This document shows, piece after piece, positions 10,830 to 19,407 of a DNA stretch of 64,000 nt; position 1 is the first letter of the stretch, and each line of letters opens with the position of its first letter. The stretch lies in the NCBI GenBank assembly GCA_015059145.1, contig SVAZ01000002.1, positions 1-64,000 of the forward strand, read 5' to 3'. Source of the DNA: Erysipelotrichaceae bacterium. GTDB taxonomy: Bacteria; Bacillota_I; Bacilli_A; Acholeplasmatales; Anaeroplasmataceae. A program made the position numbers and the translations under genes. The notes under the pieces are model-generated. The model ran no database searches, had not been told where the DNA came from, and was given only the letters and a program-made list of their open reading frames with translations.

Positions 10830-11452
10830 AAAATCCTACCTAATCTTATATGAGTAGCTCCAGCCTCAATAGCCTCTATATAATCGTCACTCATCCCCAT
10901 GGATAAGTATGGAATAGACAAATTATATTCCTTCTCTATCTTATTTCTAAGCTCTGTTAAAGCTTTGAATTGTTTTAACAGTTCCTCATGACTAGAATCT
11001 GCCGTCGCCATCATCATAAACCCTACAATATTTATTTTTTCAAACTTTACTACTTCTTCAATAAAGCTATTAATATCCTTATAGCTAACTCCATTCTTAT
11101 TTTCCTCAAGATTAATAGAAACCTCAATAAAGCAATCTAAGGGAGTTTGTCTATACTTATCAATAATTTTAGCAAGCTCTAATGAATCTAAGGAATGTAG
11201 GTAGTTTATTTTATTAACTACATCCTTCGCTTTATTTCTTTGCAGGTGACCAATAAAATGCCAGCTAATATTATTATCTCTTAACTCATCATACTTCTTC
11301 AAAAAGGAATCTACTCTATTTTCTCCAAAGCTATTTATACCATTGGCTATAAGCTTTAGCATCTCTGTGCTATTAACATATTTTGTTGCTGCAACAACAC
11401 ATACATCTTTTGGTATAGATTTCATAAATTCCTTAATATCTTCTCTTAGCAT
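10817..11452 (-). CDS. yggS: YggS-family PLP homeostasis protein
   Basis: VVAATKYVNSTEMLKLIANGINSFGENRVDSFLKK; WHFIGHLQRNKAKDV; LSMGMSDDYIEAIEAGATHIRLGRILW. Start taken as the internal ATG (MLREDIKEF). Confidence 0.94.
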   Translation of the reverse strand: MLREDIKEFMKSIPKDVCVVAATKYVNSTEMLKLIANGINSFGENRVDSFLKKYDELRDNNISWHFIGHLQRNKAKDVVNKINYLHSLDSLELAKIIDKYRQTPLDCFIEVSINLEENKNGVSYKDINSFIEEVVKFEKINIVGFMMMATADSSHEELLKQFKALTELRNKIEKEYNLSIPYLSMGMSDDYIEAIEAGATHIRLGRILWKS

Positions 11453-11500
11453 TTTAATCACCATAAAAATTATATCATATAAAAAAGAAAAAGTGAAAAA

Positions 11501-12361
11501 TCAATCTTCACTCTTCCTAATATTTATTTTAAAATCAAAAATGCTTAATGCAATTAAAAGTATTGTATATATGGCATAACCAATAAAAAAGCTAATTAAC
11601 ACTGTGCCATCAATAAAAGCACCCATTAAAAATAAAGGCAGCATAGCTACTATAATAGTAAGTATTAATCTAGCTATATGCTTAGTAAATAAAAACAAGA
11701 CTACATACATTATAGGAAACACAATAAATACAATAAGCCAATAATTACTACTAATTAAATCTAATAACGTATGATCAATCGTACATGGATATGCAATGAA
11801 AAGGATAATACCAACTGCACCTAAAGCTAACGCAAGTGAATTAGTCAAATTAAAAAATTTTGTAGATTTGATATTATTTTCAAATTCTAGATATTCAACT
11901 AAGCCTTCATTATTAGCTATAGAAATCATTACAGGTATACCTACTAAATAAAGAACAACTGCTTCACCAATACCAACTGTTAACGCGCTTAACCAAATAG
12001 GCTCAATGCCTAATGCGAAATACAATTCTATTGATACAATAATAGAATTAGTTATAACAGGGAATATACTTGCCACATAAATGTTTTTTATTTTCATCAT
12101 AGGTATTACTGCAAGAGCAGTTGCAATAGTACCGAAGGCCATATCCCATACACCTAAGCTTGAGGTAGTGTTAGAAATAAAGCATCCTAAAATTAATGCA
12201 TAAGCATATTTAGGCTTAAATAAGACAAGCAAAACCAATACCTCAGACAATCTAAACTGTATTGATCCATATGCTATAGGAGCAAATAGCCATGTCAGTG
12301 CTGCGTATAGTGCAGCAATTATTGCCGATTCAGCAATAAACCTTACGTTAATTTTATTCAT
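11501..12361 (-). CDS. queT: QueT-family queuosine precursor (preQ1) transporter with C-terminal membrane extension
   Basis: MNKINVRFIAESAIIAALYAALTWLFAPIAYGSIQFRLSEVLVLL...CFISNTTSSLGVWDMAFGTIAT. The first 39 codons of the listed ORF overlap the promoter and riboswitch; the true start is ATG at 12361, preceded by AAGGAG. Confidence 0.93.
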   Translation of the reverse strand: MNKINVRFIAESAIIAALYAALTWLFAPIAYGSIQFRLSEVLVLLVLFKPKYAYALILGCFISNTTSSLGVWDMAFGTIATALAVIPMMKIKNIYVASIFPVITNSIIVSIELYFALGIEPIWLSALTVGIGEAVVLYLVGIPVMISIANNEGLVEYLEFENNIKSTKFFNLTNSLALALGAVGIILFIAYPCTIDHTLLDLISSNYWLIVFIVFPIMYVVLFLFTKHIARLILTIIVAMLPLFLMGAFIDGTVLISFFIGYAIYTILLIALSIFDFKINIRKSED

Positions 12362-12370
12362 ATTAAATTC

Positions 12371-12415
12371 TCCTTGTTTTTTATTTTCGAAGATGGTTAA
12401 GCAAGGAACATCTTC
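12371..12415 (-). promoter_or_regulatory. preQ1-I (class I) riboswitch controlling queT, translational type
   Basis: Minus strand GAAGATG-TTCCTTGCTTAAC-CATCTTC-GAAAATAAAAAA-CAAGGAG: 7-bp P1 (12409-12415 / 12389-12395), A-rich tail, and a perfect H-type pseudoknot CCUUG (12402-12406) / CAAGG (12372-12376) that overlaps the SD. Confidence 0.92.
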
Positions 12416-12425
12416 AAACGTAATA

Positions 12426-12453
12426 ATTGTATCATATTTTCTACTTTTTTCAA
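12426..12453 (-). promoter_or_regulatory. Promoter for queT
   Basis: TTGAAA (12448-12453) - 16 bp - TACAAT (12426-12431); predicted start about 12419, just 5' of riboswitch P1. Confidence 0.65.
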
Positions 12454-12775
12454 TATAAATGAGAATAAAGGACAGCATAGCTGTCCTTTACCTCATAATT
12501 GGGAGAGTTATAGTTTGCTTATGAAAAAAGTTATCTATCATTTATAGGGAGATTACGATAGATACTGTCTTTTTAAGACACAATTAGTATAACCATTAAA
12601 TTCAAGAATAATACGTTAAAATTATGTGAAAATGTGTGAAGTTGTTATTTTTTCCTTCAAATCTTGCAAATTATTTGCATTTCTTGCAAAAAAATAGTAT
12701 TTTTTGTATTTATTAACTTTTTTTATGTAAAGTATGATAAAATAATAAAGAATTTTTTTAAAGGAGTGAAAAGCC

Positions 12776-13780
12776 TTGGATGTTAAAAATATGAAAATTA
12801 AAGATTATGGCTTAGTCTTCCTTAAAGGTATACTACTCGGATTAGTCAGTGTCGGTATACCAGGAGTTAGTGCTTCTACGATTGGTATCGTTATTGGTAT
12901 CTATTTTTTAATGGTAGATTGTATCGCAAATATATTTAAGGATTTCAAGCACAACTTCTTATTTTTAATTGTGTTAATTTTAGGATATGGGGTCGGGTCT
13001 ATAGGTGCAGCCTTCTCTGTTACTATATTATTTGAAAAATTTCCTCTTGTTACAACATTTATTATATTAGCATTTATTATTTCATCTATTCCAGATATGT
13101 TTATGAAGCTTAAGCAATATTTCAAAAAGCCTTCATGCTGGATCACATTTGCTGTTGTACTTGCAATAATATTACTATATAACTTCCTAATTGGAAGTGG
13201 TGCTGTTGAAGAATTCCCTAGAGAACCAAGTATATGGTATTTAGTTAAGATGACTATCATAGGTGTAATAACATCTGCCACATTCGTAATTCCTGGTGTT
13301 GACTTTGCTGTTGTATTCTTAGCACTCGGAATATATTATCCATTCTTAAATCTTATATCTGAACTCCTACTATTCGGAGCTGATAATTATTTACAAACAT
13401 TTATTCCAAATATAACAATACTAGGCTTTTATTTAGTAGGTTACTTTGTAGGCGTATTCCTATTTTCAAAGCTTATTAAATTTGTATCTAAAAAGTATAC
13501 CGGTCAAACTCAATTGGCATCATTTGCATTTATTGTTGCAGCGCCATTTATTGTTATTAAAAGCTGTATAATTGACAATGCTTCATTTAAGGTGTCAGGT
13601 GGTCAGATTGTAGCAATCATAATTGGATGCTTAATAGCATTTAGTGTAATGATTGCAATAAAGATAATTAGCAAAAAGAATGATAAAAAGGCTGAGGAAC
13701 AGCTTATAGAGATCATCGAAAAGAATGCTGAAGAATTAGAAAATCAAACAATCGAAAATGAAAACAATCCAAGCGAATAA
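12776..13780 (+). CDS. DUF368 family polytopic membrane protein
   Basis: FLKGILLGLVSVGIPGVSASTIGIVIGIYF...ITSATFVIPGVDFAVVFLALGIYYPFL, the paired P-G-V-S/D motifs of DUF368. TTG start with AAGGAG upstream. Confidence 0.85.
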   Translation: MDVKNMKIKDYGLVFLKGILLGLVSVGIPGVSASTIGIVIGIYFLMVDCIANIFKDFKHNFLFLIVLILGYGVGSIGAAFSVTILFEKFPLVTTFIILAFIISSIPDMFMKLKQYFKKPSCWITFAVVLAIILLYNFLIGSGAVEEFPREPSIWYLVKMTIIGVITSATFVIPGVDFAVVFLALGIYYPFLNLISELLLFGADNYLQTFIPNITILGFYLVGYFVGVFLFSKLIKFVSKKYTGQTQLASFAFIVAAPFIVIKSCIIDNASFKVSGGQIVAIIIGCLIAFSVMIAIKIISKKNDKKAEEQLIEIIEKNAEELENQTIENENNPSE

Positions 13781-13803
13781 GCTTGGATTGTTTTATTATT
13801 TTT
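13765..13803 (+). terminator. Rho-independent terminator after the DUF368 gene
   Basis: CAATCCAAGC-gaataa-GCTTGGATTGTTTTATTATTTTTT. Confidence 0.92.
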
Positions 13804-14674
13804 TATATGGATTCGAATTTGTTACAAATACCTCTGCTGCTAAGCTTATTGTAACAAAGCCTAAAATAACTAAGGCATATGTAAATAATAAGCTTATTAA
13901 TACAAAAGGAATTAAGAATAATAAATATATTATTGCAATAGTAATAATAAGTATTAATAAATCTGATACTAACAATAATACAATATTCTTTGGAGTTACA
14001 ATGTTTTCCATTCTCATCTTTTTATTTCTATGGCCTAAATATGCTTCTAATAATGTCACTGTTGCATAAACCAAAATTGAAATAACTGATGAAATGAAAA
14101 TACTACTTACCCAAACACTTACTAAATATGTAATCAACGCAACTAATGTTACAGAAAGCACTGCATCTACTATAGTAACCAAAATAGTTCTTTTCAAGCT
14201 AATCTCAGCAAACCTTTTATGAATACGGCTTGAGGTAATATAGTATCCTGCTAAAAAGCCTATTATTATTAAAATCACAAATATTATCAAATATACCTTA
14301 AATCCATTTAAGGAATTATTAATAGCTTCAGTAATTTGAGCTTGATAGCTTGCATAATCAGCATTTGCCATGCTAATAAATTCATCAACACGTAAATTAA
14401 TCCAATCCTCTTGAACAATCATCTTAAGTGTTTCAAATGGATTATCCCATGATAGCTCGCTAAAAGATGTTATAATATAATCTAATAGCTTATTGACATC
14501 TAAATTTATAGATGAAATACCACCACTTATATCCATGTTAAAATTATCTAATTCTATTTTTGCACCAAGATATAAAATACCAAATCCCAACAACGAGCAT
14601 ACTAATAATATTATAATTGGAATAAAAATATATCTAAGGCTCTTAATATAAAAAACTAATGTGTTTCTAATCAT
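13796..14674 (-). CDS. Hypothetical polytopic membrane protein
   Basis: 292-aa ORF with about six hydrophobic segments; no family recognised. Confidence 0.7.
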   Translation of the reverse strand: MIRNTLVFYIKSLRYIFIPIIILLVCSLLGFGILYLGAKIELDNFNMDISGGISSINLDVNKLLDYIITSFSELSWDNPFETLKMIVQEDWINLRVDEFISMANADYASYQAQITEAINNSLNGFKVYLIIFVILIIIGFLAGYYITSSRIHKRFAEISLKRTILVTIVDAVLSVTLVALITYLVSVWVSSIFISSVISILVYATVTLLEAYLGHRNKKMRMENIVTPKNIVLLLVSDLLILIITIAIIYLLFLIPFVLISLLFTYALVILGFVTISLAAEVFVTNSNPYKK

Positions 14675-14689
14675 ATATTATCCCCCTAA

Positions 14690-14715
14690 ATAAAAAACCT
14701 TCTTCTGAAGGTTTT
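14690..14715 (-). terminator. Terminator after sufB
   Basis: Minus strand AACCTTCagaaGAAGGTTTTTTA. Confidence 0.85.
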
Positions 14716-14719
14716 TATT

Positions 14720-16132
14720 TTAACCTTGAGAATCAACCATTTCAAGCTTAATTAATCTATTTAATTCAACTGCATATTCCATAGGAAGCTCCTTAGAGAA
14801 TGGTTCAATAAATCCCATAACAATCATTTCAGTTGCTTCAGCTTCGGTTAACCCTCTACTCATCAAATAAAACAGCTGCTCCTCATTTACCTTTGATACT
14901 GTAGCTTCGTGCTCAATATACATATCACTATTCTTTCCACTATTAATTGGAATCGTATCTGATGTAGATAGCTCGTCTAATATTAATGTATCGCATTCAA
15001 CATGGCTTCTAGCACCTAATGCCTTAGGACCACATGAAACTGTACCACGATAATTAACCTTACCTCCACCGCGACATATACTTTTCGAAATAATAGTTGA
15101 TGTAGAGTTTTCACCTAAATGAATCATCTTAGCTCCAGTATCCTGTAATTGTCCTTCTGATGCAAAGGCAATAGAAACTGTAGTTCCCTTTGCACCCTTG
15201 CCCTTTAATACACAGGCAGGATATTTCATATTTAATCCAGAACCAACATTACCATCTATCCATTCCATATGCCCGTTATCCTCAACTAAGGTTCTCTTAG
15301 TAACAAGGTTAACAATATTATTAGACCAGTTTTGAACAGTCGAATAACGACAGTGCGCATTATTCTTTACATATATTTCCACTACAGCAGCGTGTAAAGA
15401 ATCCTTAGAATATTGTGGAGCAGTACAGCCCTCAACATAATGGATATCTGCACCATCATCAACAATAATCAGTGTTCTTTCAAATTGTCCCATTCTTTCA
15501 GAGTTAATTCTAAAATAGGATTGGACAGGCTTTTCAAGCTTAACACCCTTTGGAACATATATAAAAGATCCACCACTCCATACAGCACTATTTAGAGCTG
15601 CATATTTATTATCAGTATAAGGAACAATTTTACCAAAATATTCCTTAACAAGCTCAGGGTATTCTCTTACTGCAGTATCTGTGTCACAAAATATTACTCC
15701 TAGATCATCTAATTCCTTTAAATTATTATGATAAACAACCTCAGATTCAAACTGAGTAGACGTACCTGCAAGATACTTTGCCTCAGCCTCAGGTATACCT
15801 AGCTTTTCAAATGTATCCTTGATTTCCTCTGGAACATCATCCCAACTATTTTCAGCCTTCTCTGATGACTTAATATAGTATGTATATTCATTAAAATCAA
15901 TCCCTGACAAATCAGGTCCCCACTTAGGATTATCAAGCTTTAGAAAAGCATTATAAGCCTTTAATCTAAATTCCCTCATCCAATCAGGTTCATTTTTTGC
16001 ATTAGAAATAAATTCAACAACATTTCTATTAAGACCTTTTCCTGATGTTAATACAGTTTTTGCATCAGTGGTAAAGCCATACTTGTAGTCGCCAACAATA
16101 CTATTTATTTCATCTTTATTATTTTGACTCAT
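14720..16132 (-). CDS. sufB: Fe-S cluster scaffold protein SufB
   Basis: [54 protein letters not shown]-like [21 protein letters not shown]. Confidence 0.98.
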   Translation of the reverse strand: MSQNNKDEINSIVGDYKYGFTTDAKTVLTSGKGLNRNVVEFISNAKNEPDWMREFRLKAYNAFLKLDNPKWGPDLSGIDFNEYTYYIKSSEKAENSWDDVPEEIKDTFEKLGIPEAEAKYLAGTSTQFESEVVYHNNLKELDDLGVIFCDTDTAVREYPELVKEYFGKIVPYTDNKYAALNSAVWSGGSFIYVPKGVKLEKPVQSYFRINSERMGQFERTLIIVDDGADIHYVEGCTAPQYSKDSLHAAVVEIYVKNNAHCRYSTVQNWSNNIVNLVTKRTLVEDNGHMEWIDGNVGSGLNMKYPACVLKGKGAKGTTVSIAFASEGQLQDTGAKMIHLGENSTSTIISKSICRGGGKVNYRGTVSCGPKALGARSHVECDTLILDELSTSDTIPINSGKNSDMYIEHEATVSKVNEEQLFYLMSRGLTEAEATEMIVMGFIEPFSKELPMEYAVELNRLIKLEMVDSQG

Positions 16133-16568
16133 GCTCTACCTCCGTAATAGCTTGCTCAACTGCCTTCCAAGCTAGAGTAGCGCATTTAATTCTAGCAGGG
16201 AAATCACGGACACCAGCATACGCAATAGCCTCTCCTAGTGTTTCCTCATCCTTAGGCTCCTCACCCTTAACTAGCTCATAAAAATCATTAATGATCGCCT
16301 TAGCATCCTCAACTCGTCTTCCCTTTAAAACATCAGACATAACTGATGCAGATGAGCAGCAAATGCTACAGCCCTTTCCATCATGATATACTTCCTCAAC
16401 AACACCATTATTCACATAAATCTCTACGTTCATGTCATCTCCACATGAAGGATTATTCAAGTGAACAAAGTGATATTTGTCAGTTTTTTTCAAGCCTTTA
16501 TTTTTTGGATTCTTATAGTTGTCCATTATAACAGTTCTATATAATGTAGTTAAATCCATCTCAATCAA
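16119..16568 (-). CDS. sufU: Fe-S assembly sulfur-transfer protein SufU
   Basis: [60 protein letters not shown]. Confidence 0.96.
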   Translation of the reverse strand: MIEMDLTTLYRTVIMDNYKNPKNKGLKKTDKYHFVHLNNPSCGDDMNVEIYVNNGVVEEVYHDGKGCSICCSSASVMSDVLKGRRVEDAKAIINDFYELVKGEEPKDEETLGEAIAYAGVRDFPARIKCATLAWKAVEQAITEVEHESK

Positions 16569-16571
16569 CTC

Positions 16572-17777
16572 CTAAAACATATTAAAGAAATCACTTGCCT
16601 CTTTAACACTTTTTACAAACTTTTCAACATCCTCTAAAGTATTATAAAAATAGAATGATGCTCTAACTGTACCAATTGTATCTAGCCAGCTAGTAATTAA
16701 TTGTGCACAGTGATGTCCTGCACGAATACAAACATCATTTTTATCAAACACTGAGGCAGCATCATGCGGATGAACTCCATCAATGTTAAATGAAATAATA
16801 CCTGTTTCACATGTAGGATTATATATCTTAAGCCCAGGAATATGCTTTAGACCCTCTAAAGCCTTTTCCTTAAGCATATATTCATATTTAGCAATATTAT
16901 CTAAACCTATAGATTCTAGATATTCACATGCTTCACCTAAACCAATTGCAGCTGCAATTATAGGTGTACCAGTTTCAAACTTATATGGCGCAGCCTTGTA
17001 TGTTTGACTATCCTTCGTAACTGTATCAGCCATATCTCCACCAAATTCAATCGGCGGCATTTTTTCTAGAATTTCCTTTTTACCATATAGAACTCCAATA
17101 CCTGTAGGACCACATAGCTTATGACCAGAAAAGGATAAAAAATCACAATCTAGCTCCTTAACGTCAACCTTCATATGAGGTACCGCTTGTGCTCCATCTA
17201 CTGATACAATAGCACCAGCCTCATGGGCAAGCTTAATAATCTCTCTTATAGGTGTCACATAGCCCATAACATTAGAAACATACGTTAAGGCAACGACCTT
17301 AGTATTCTTTGTTAAGACGCTTTTAAAAGCCTCAACTGTAATTCTTCCTTCCTCATCTAAAGGAATGTATTTAACCTTAGCACCAGTAATATTAGCAACA
17401 TTACTCCAAGGCATATGAGATGAATGATGCTCAAGCTCACTTGTAATAATTTCATCTCCGGCCTTAAGGAAATTTATTCCATAGCTTGAGGCTACCAAAT
17501 TAAGTGATGCTGAAGCACCTCTTGTGAATACGATGTTTTCAAAATCAGCATTAATGAATTTTGCAACCTTATGTCTAGACTCTTCATATAAGTCTGTGGC
17601 TTCATAAGAAAGCTTATAGACACCTCTATGAACATTTACTCCTAGCTTAGAATAATAGCTATTTACTGCGTCAATAACCTTATCAGGCTTAAGTGCCATA
17701 GCTGCATTATCTAAATATGCTAATTTAGGATTATCTCTTAAAACAGGAAAATCCTTTCTAATTAAATCTAAATTCAC
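16572..17777 (-). CDS. sufS: Cysteine desulfurase SufS
   Basis: YLDNAAMALKPDKVIDAV; NVHRGVYKLS; SFSGHKLCGPTGIGVLYGK; RAGHHCAQ. GTG start at 17777 sits just after the sufD stop; the listed ORF starts 5 codons earlier. Confidence 0.97.
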   Translation of the reverse strand: MNLDLIRKDFPVLRDNPKLAYLDNAAMALKPDKVIDAVNSYYSKLGVNVHRGVYKLSYEATDLYEESRHKVAKFINADFENIVFTRGASASLNLVASSYGINFLKAGDEIITSELEHHSSHMPWSNVANITGAKVKYIPLDEEGRITVEAFKSVLTKNTKVVALTYVSNVMGYVTPIREIIKLAHEAGAIVSVDGAQAVPHMKVDVKELDCDFLSFSGHKLCGPTGIGVLYGKKEILEKMPPIEFGGDMADTVTKDSQTYKAAPYKFETGTPIIAAAIGLGEACEYLESIGLDNIAKYEYMLKEKALEGLKHIPGLKIYNPTCETGIISFNIDGVHPHDAASVFDKNDVCIRAGHHCAQLITSWLDTIGTVRASFYFYNTLEDVEKFVKSVKEASDFFNMF

Positions 17778-17778
17778 A

Positions 17779-18573
17779 TTAATCACTCTCAATCAAATTT
17801 AAAACTTCTGACTGTATTTTTTCCTTCCATTCATCAACCTTTATAGCTTCAATAAATGGTCCAATCATACCTTGTAAAATTAATAAGAAGGCTTCCTTCT
17901 TACATAAACCACGACTCATTAAATAGAATAAATCCTCATCGCTCATCTTACCTATGGCAGCACCATGATTAGCAAAGCAATCATATTCATCAATTAATAA
18001 TATAGGCTTTGCAGTAACCTCAGAATTATCATCCATCACTATTCCACGTGAAACCTGCTGGCATTTTGATGATGAATTACCCTTATTAATTTTGCCTGTT
18101 GTATCAAATGAAATACTAGCCTTATTCATCGCAACACCAACATTTGTAATGTTAGATGTTGTCATCTTCGCATTATGCGAAATATATTGCTTAAAAGTAT
18201 TTCTCATATTTGAAGAAATAACTAAGCACTTAACAATCGCATTAGCATTCTCTTCATTTAAATCAATTTCTAAGCTTTCATTAGTTTGTTCTAATGCTAT
18301 TTCAGTTATTTGAATTTCTCCATTAACCTTAAACTTTCTATTACTGTTACTTCCATCTAGGATAATATAATTTACATTTGATGAATTACCAATAGTAACA
18401 CAAACATCATTATTCCTAGTAATATCTATAAATGATGCCTTCACAAATTCATCTACATTAATTGTAATATTATCATCAATTAAATAAATATCATCTGTAC
18501 TATTTGTAATATGCAAGCTATTATCCTTAGCTAGACCCATAGCCTTGATAGATATAACATTTTGATTACTCAT
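17779..18573 (-). CDS. sufD: SufD-like Fe-S assembly protein (SufBD family)
   Basis: Operon position between sufC and sufS plus the C-terminal SufBD core [38 protein letters not shown]. Confidence 0.92.
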   Translation of the reverse strand: MSNQNVISIKAMGLAKDNSLHITNSTDDIYLIDDNITINVDEFVKASFIDITRNNDVCVTIGNSSNVNYIILDGSNSNRKFKVNGEIQITEIALEQTNESLEIDLNEENANAIVKCLVISSNMRNTFKQYISHNAKMTTSNITNVGVAMNKASISFDTTGKINKGNSSSKCQQVSRGIVMDDNSEVTAKPILLIDEYDCFANHGAAIGKMSDEDLFYLMSRGLCKKEAFLLILQGMIGPFIEAIKVDEWKEKIQSEVLNLIESD

Positions 18574-19391
18574 TATTTCTTACCTGAATGAGCACAAGAA
18601 CCTAGTAATACATGGGCCTTCTTATCCTCTTGAGGATCTATATCTATACCTAGTTCTTCCTTTACCCAATCATAGCCGTTCGCATCAATCTTAGTAATTA
18701 ATTCCTTACCGCCTGTCTTAACAATCTTTCCATTTATCATTATATGCACATAATCAGGCTTAATATAGTCAAGTAGCCTTTGATAATGAGTAATTAGTAA
18801 GCAGCCAAAGCTTTCATCAACCATACTAGAAACATTCTCTCCAACAATTCGTAATGCATCTACGTCTAATCCTGAATCAATCTCATCTAAAATTGCAAAC
18901 TTAGGCTTAAGCATCTTCATTTGAAGAATTTCATTACGCTTTTTTTCTCCGCCCGAAAAGCCTTCATTTAAATATCTATGAGCTAAATCCTCACGCATTT
19001 TCAAATCTGAACATGCCTTATCAAAGCTTCTAATGAATGAAAATAGAGGAACATCCTTACCAGTAGTAGCCTTCATTGCAGTACGAATAAAATCACTATT
19101 AGTAACACCTGGAACCTCCGCAGGATATTGATATGCTAAAAAGATACCCTTTCTAGCTCTTTCATCTACAGGAAGAGGTAAAATAGTTTCATCATTTAAT
19201 TTAACATCTCCACCTGTAACAGTATATTTAGGCTGTCCCATTATAATAGATGAAAGTGTAGATTTACCTGTACCATTAGGTCCCATAATAGCGTGAACCT
19301 CTCCGGTCTTTATTACTAAATCAACACCCTTAAGTATTTCCTTATCCTCTATGCTAGCACATAAGCCTTCAATTTTTAATACATCACTCAT
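18573..19391 (-). CDS. sufC: Fe-S cluster assembly ATPase SufC
   Basis: VHAIMGPNGTGKSTLSSIIMGQP; EGFSGGEKKRNEILQM; AILDEIDSGLDVDALRIV. Confidence 0.98.
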   Translation of the reverse strand: MSDVLKIEGLCASIEDKEILKGVDLVIKTGEVHAIMGPNGTGKSTLSSIIMGQPKYTVTGGDVKLNDETILPLPVDERARKGIFLAYQYPAEVPGVTNSDFIRTAMKATTGKDVPLFSFIRSFDKACSDLKMREDLAHRYLNEGFSGGEKKRNEILQMKMLKPKFAILDEIDSGLDVDALRIVGENVSSMVDESFGCLLITHYQRLLDYIKPDYVHIMINGKIVKTGGKELITKIDANGYDWVKEELGIDIDPQEDKKAHVLLGSCAHSGKK

Positions 19392-19407
19392 TTATATCAA
19401 CTACCTT

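Noticed and set aside
12362-12478. N-terminal 39 codons of the listed queT ORF
   Set aside because: This DNA contains the promoter and preQ1-I riboswitch; the SD-supported ATG is at 12361.
12901-13281. 126-aa minus-strand ORF within the DUF368 gene
   Set aside because: Antisense shadow of a recognised membrane protein family.
13758-14069. 103-aa plus-strand ORF
   Set aside because: Spans the DUF368 terminator hairpin and lies antisense to the 13796-14674 membrane protein.
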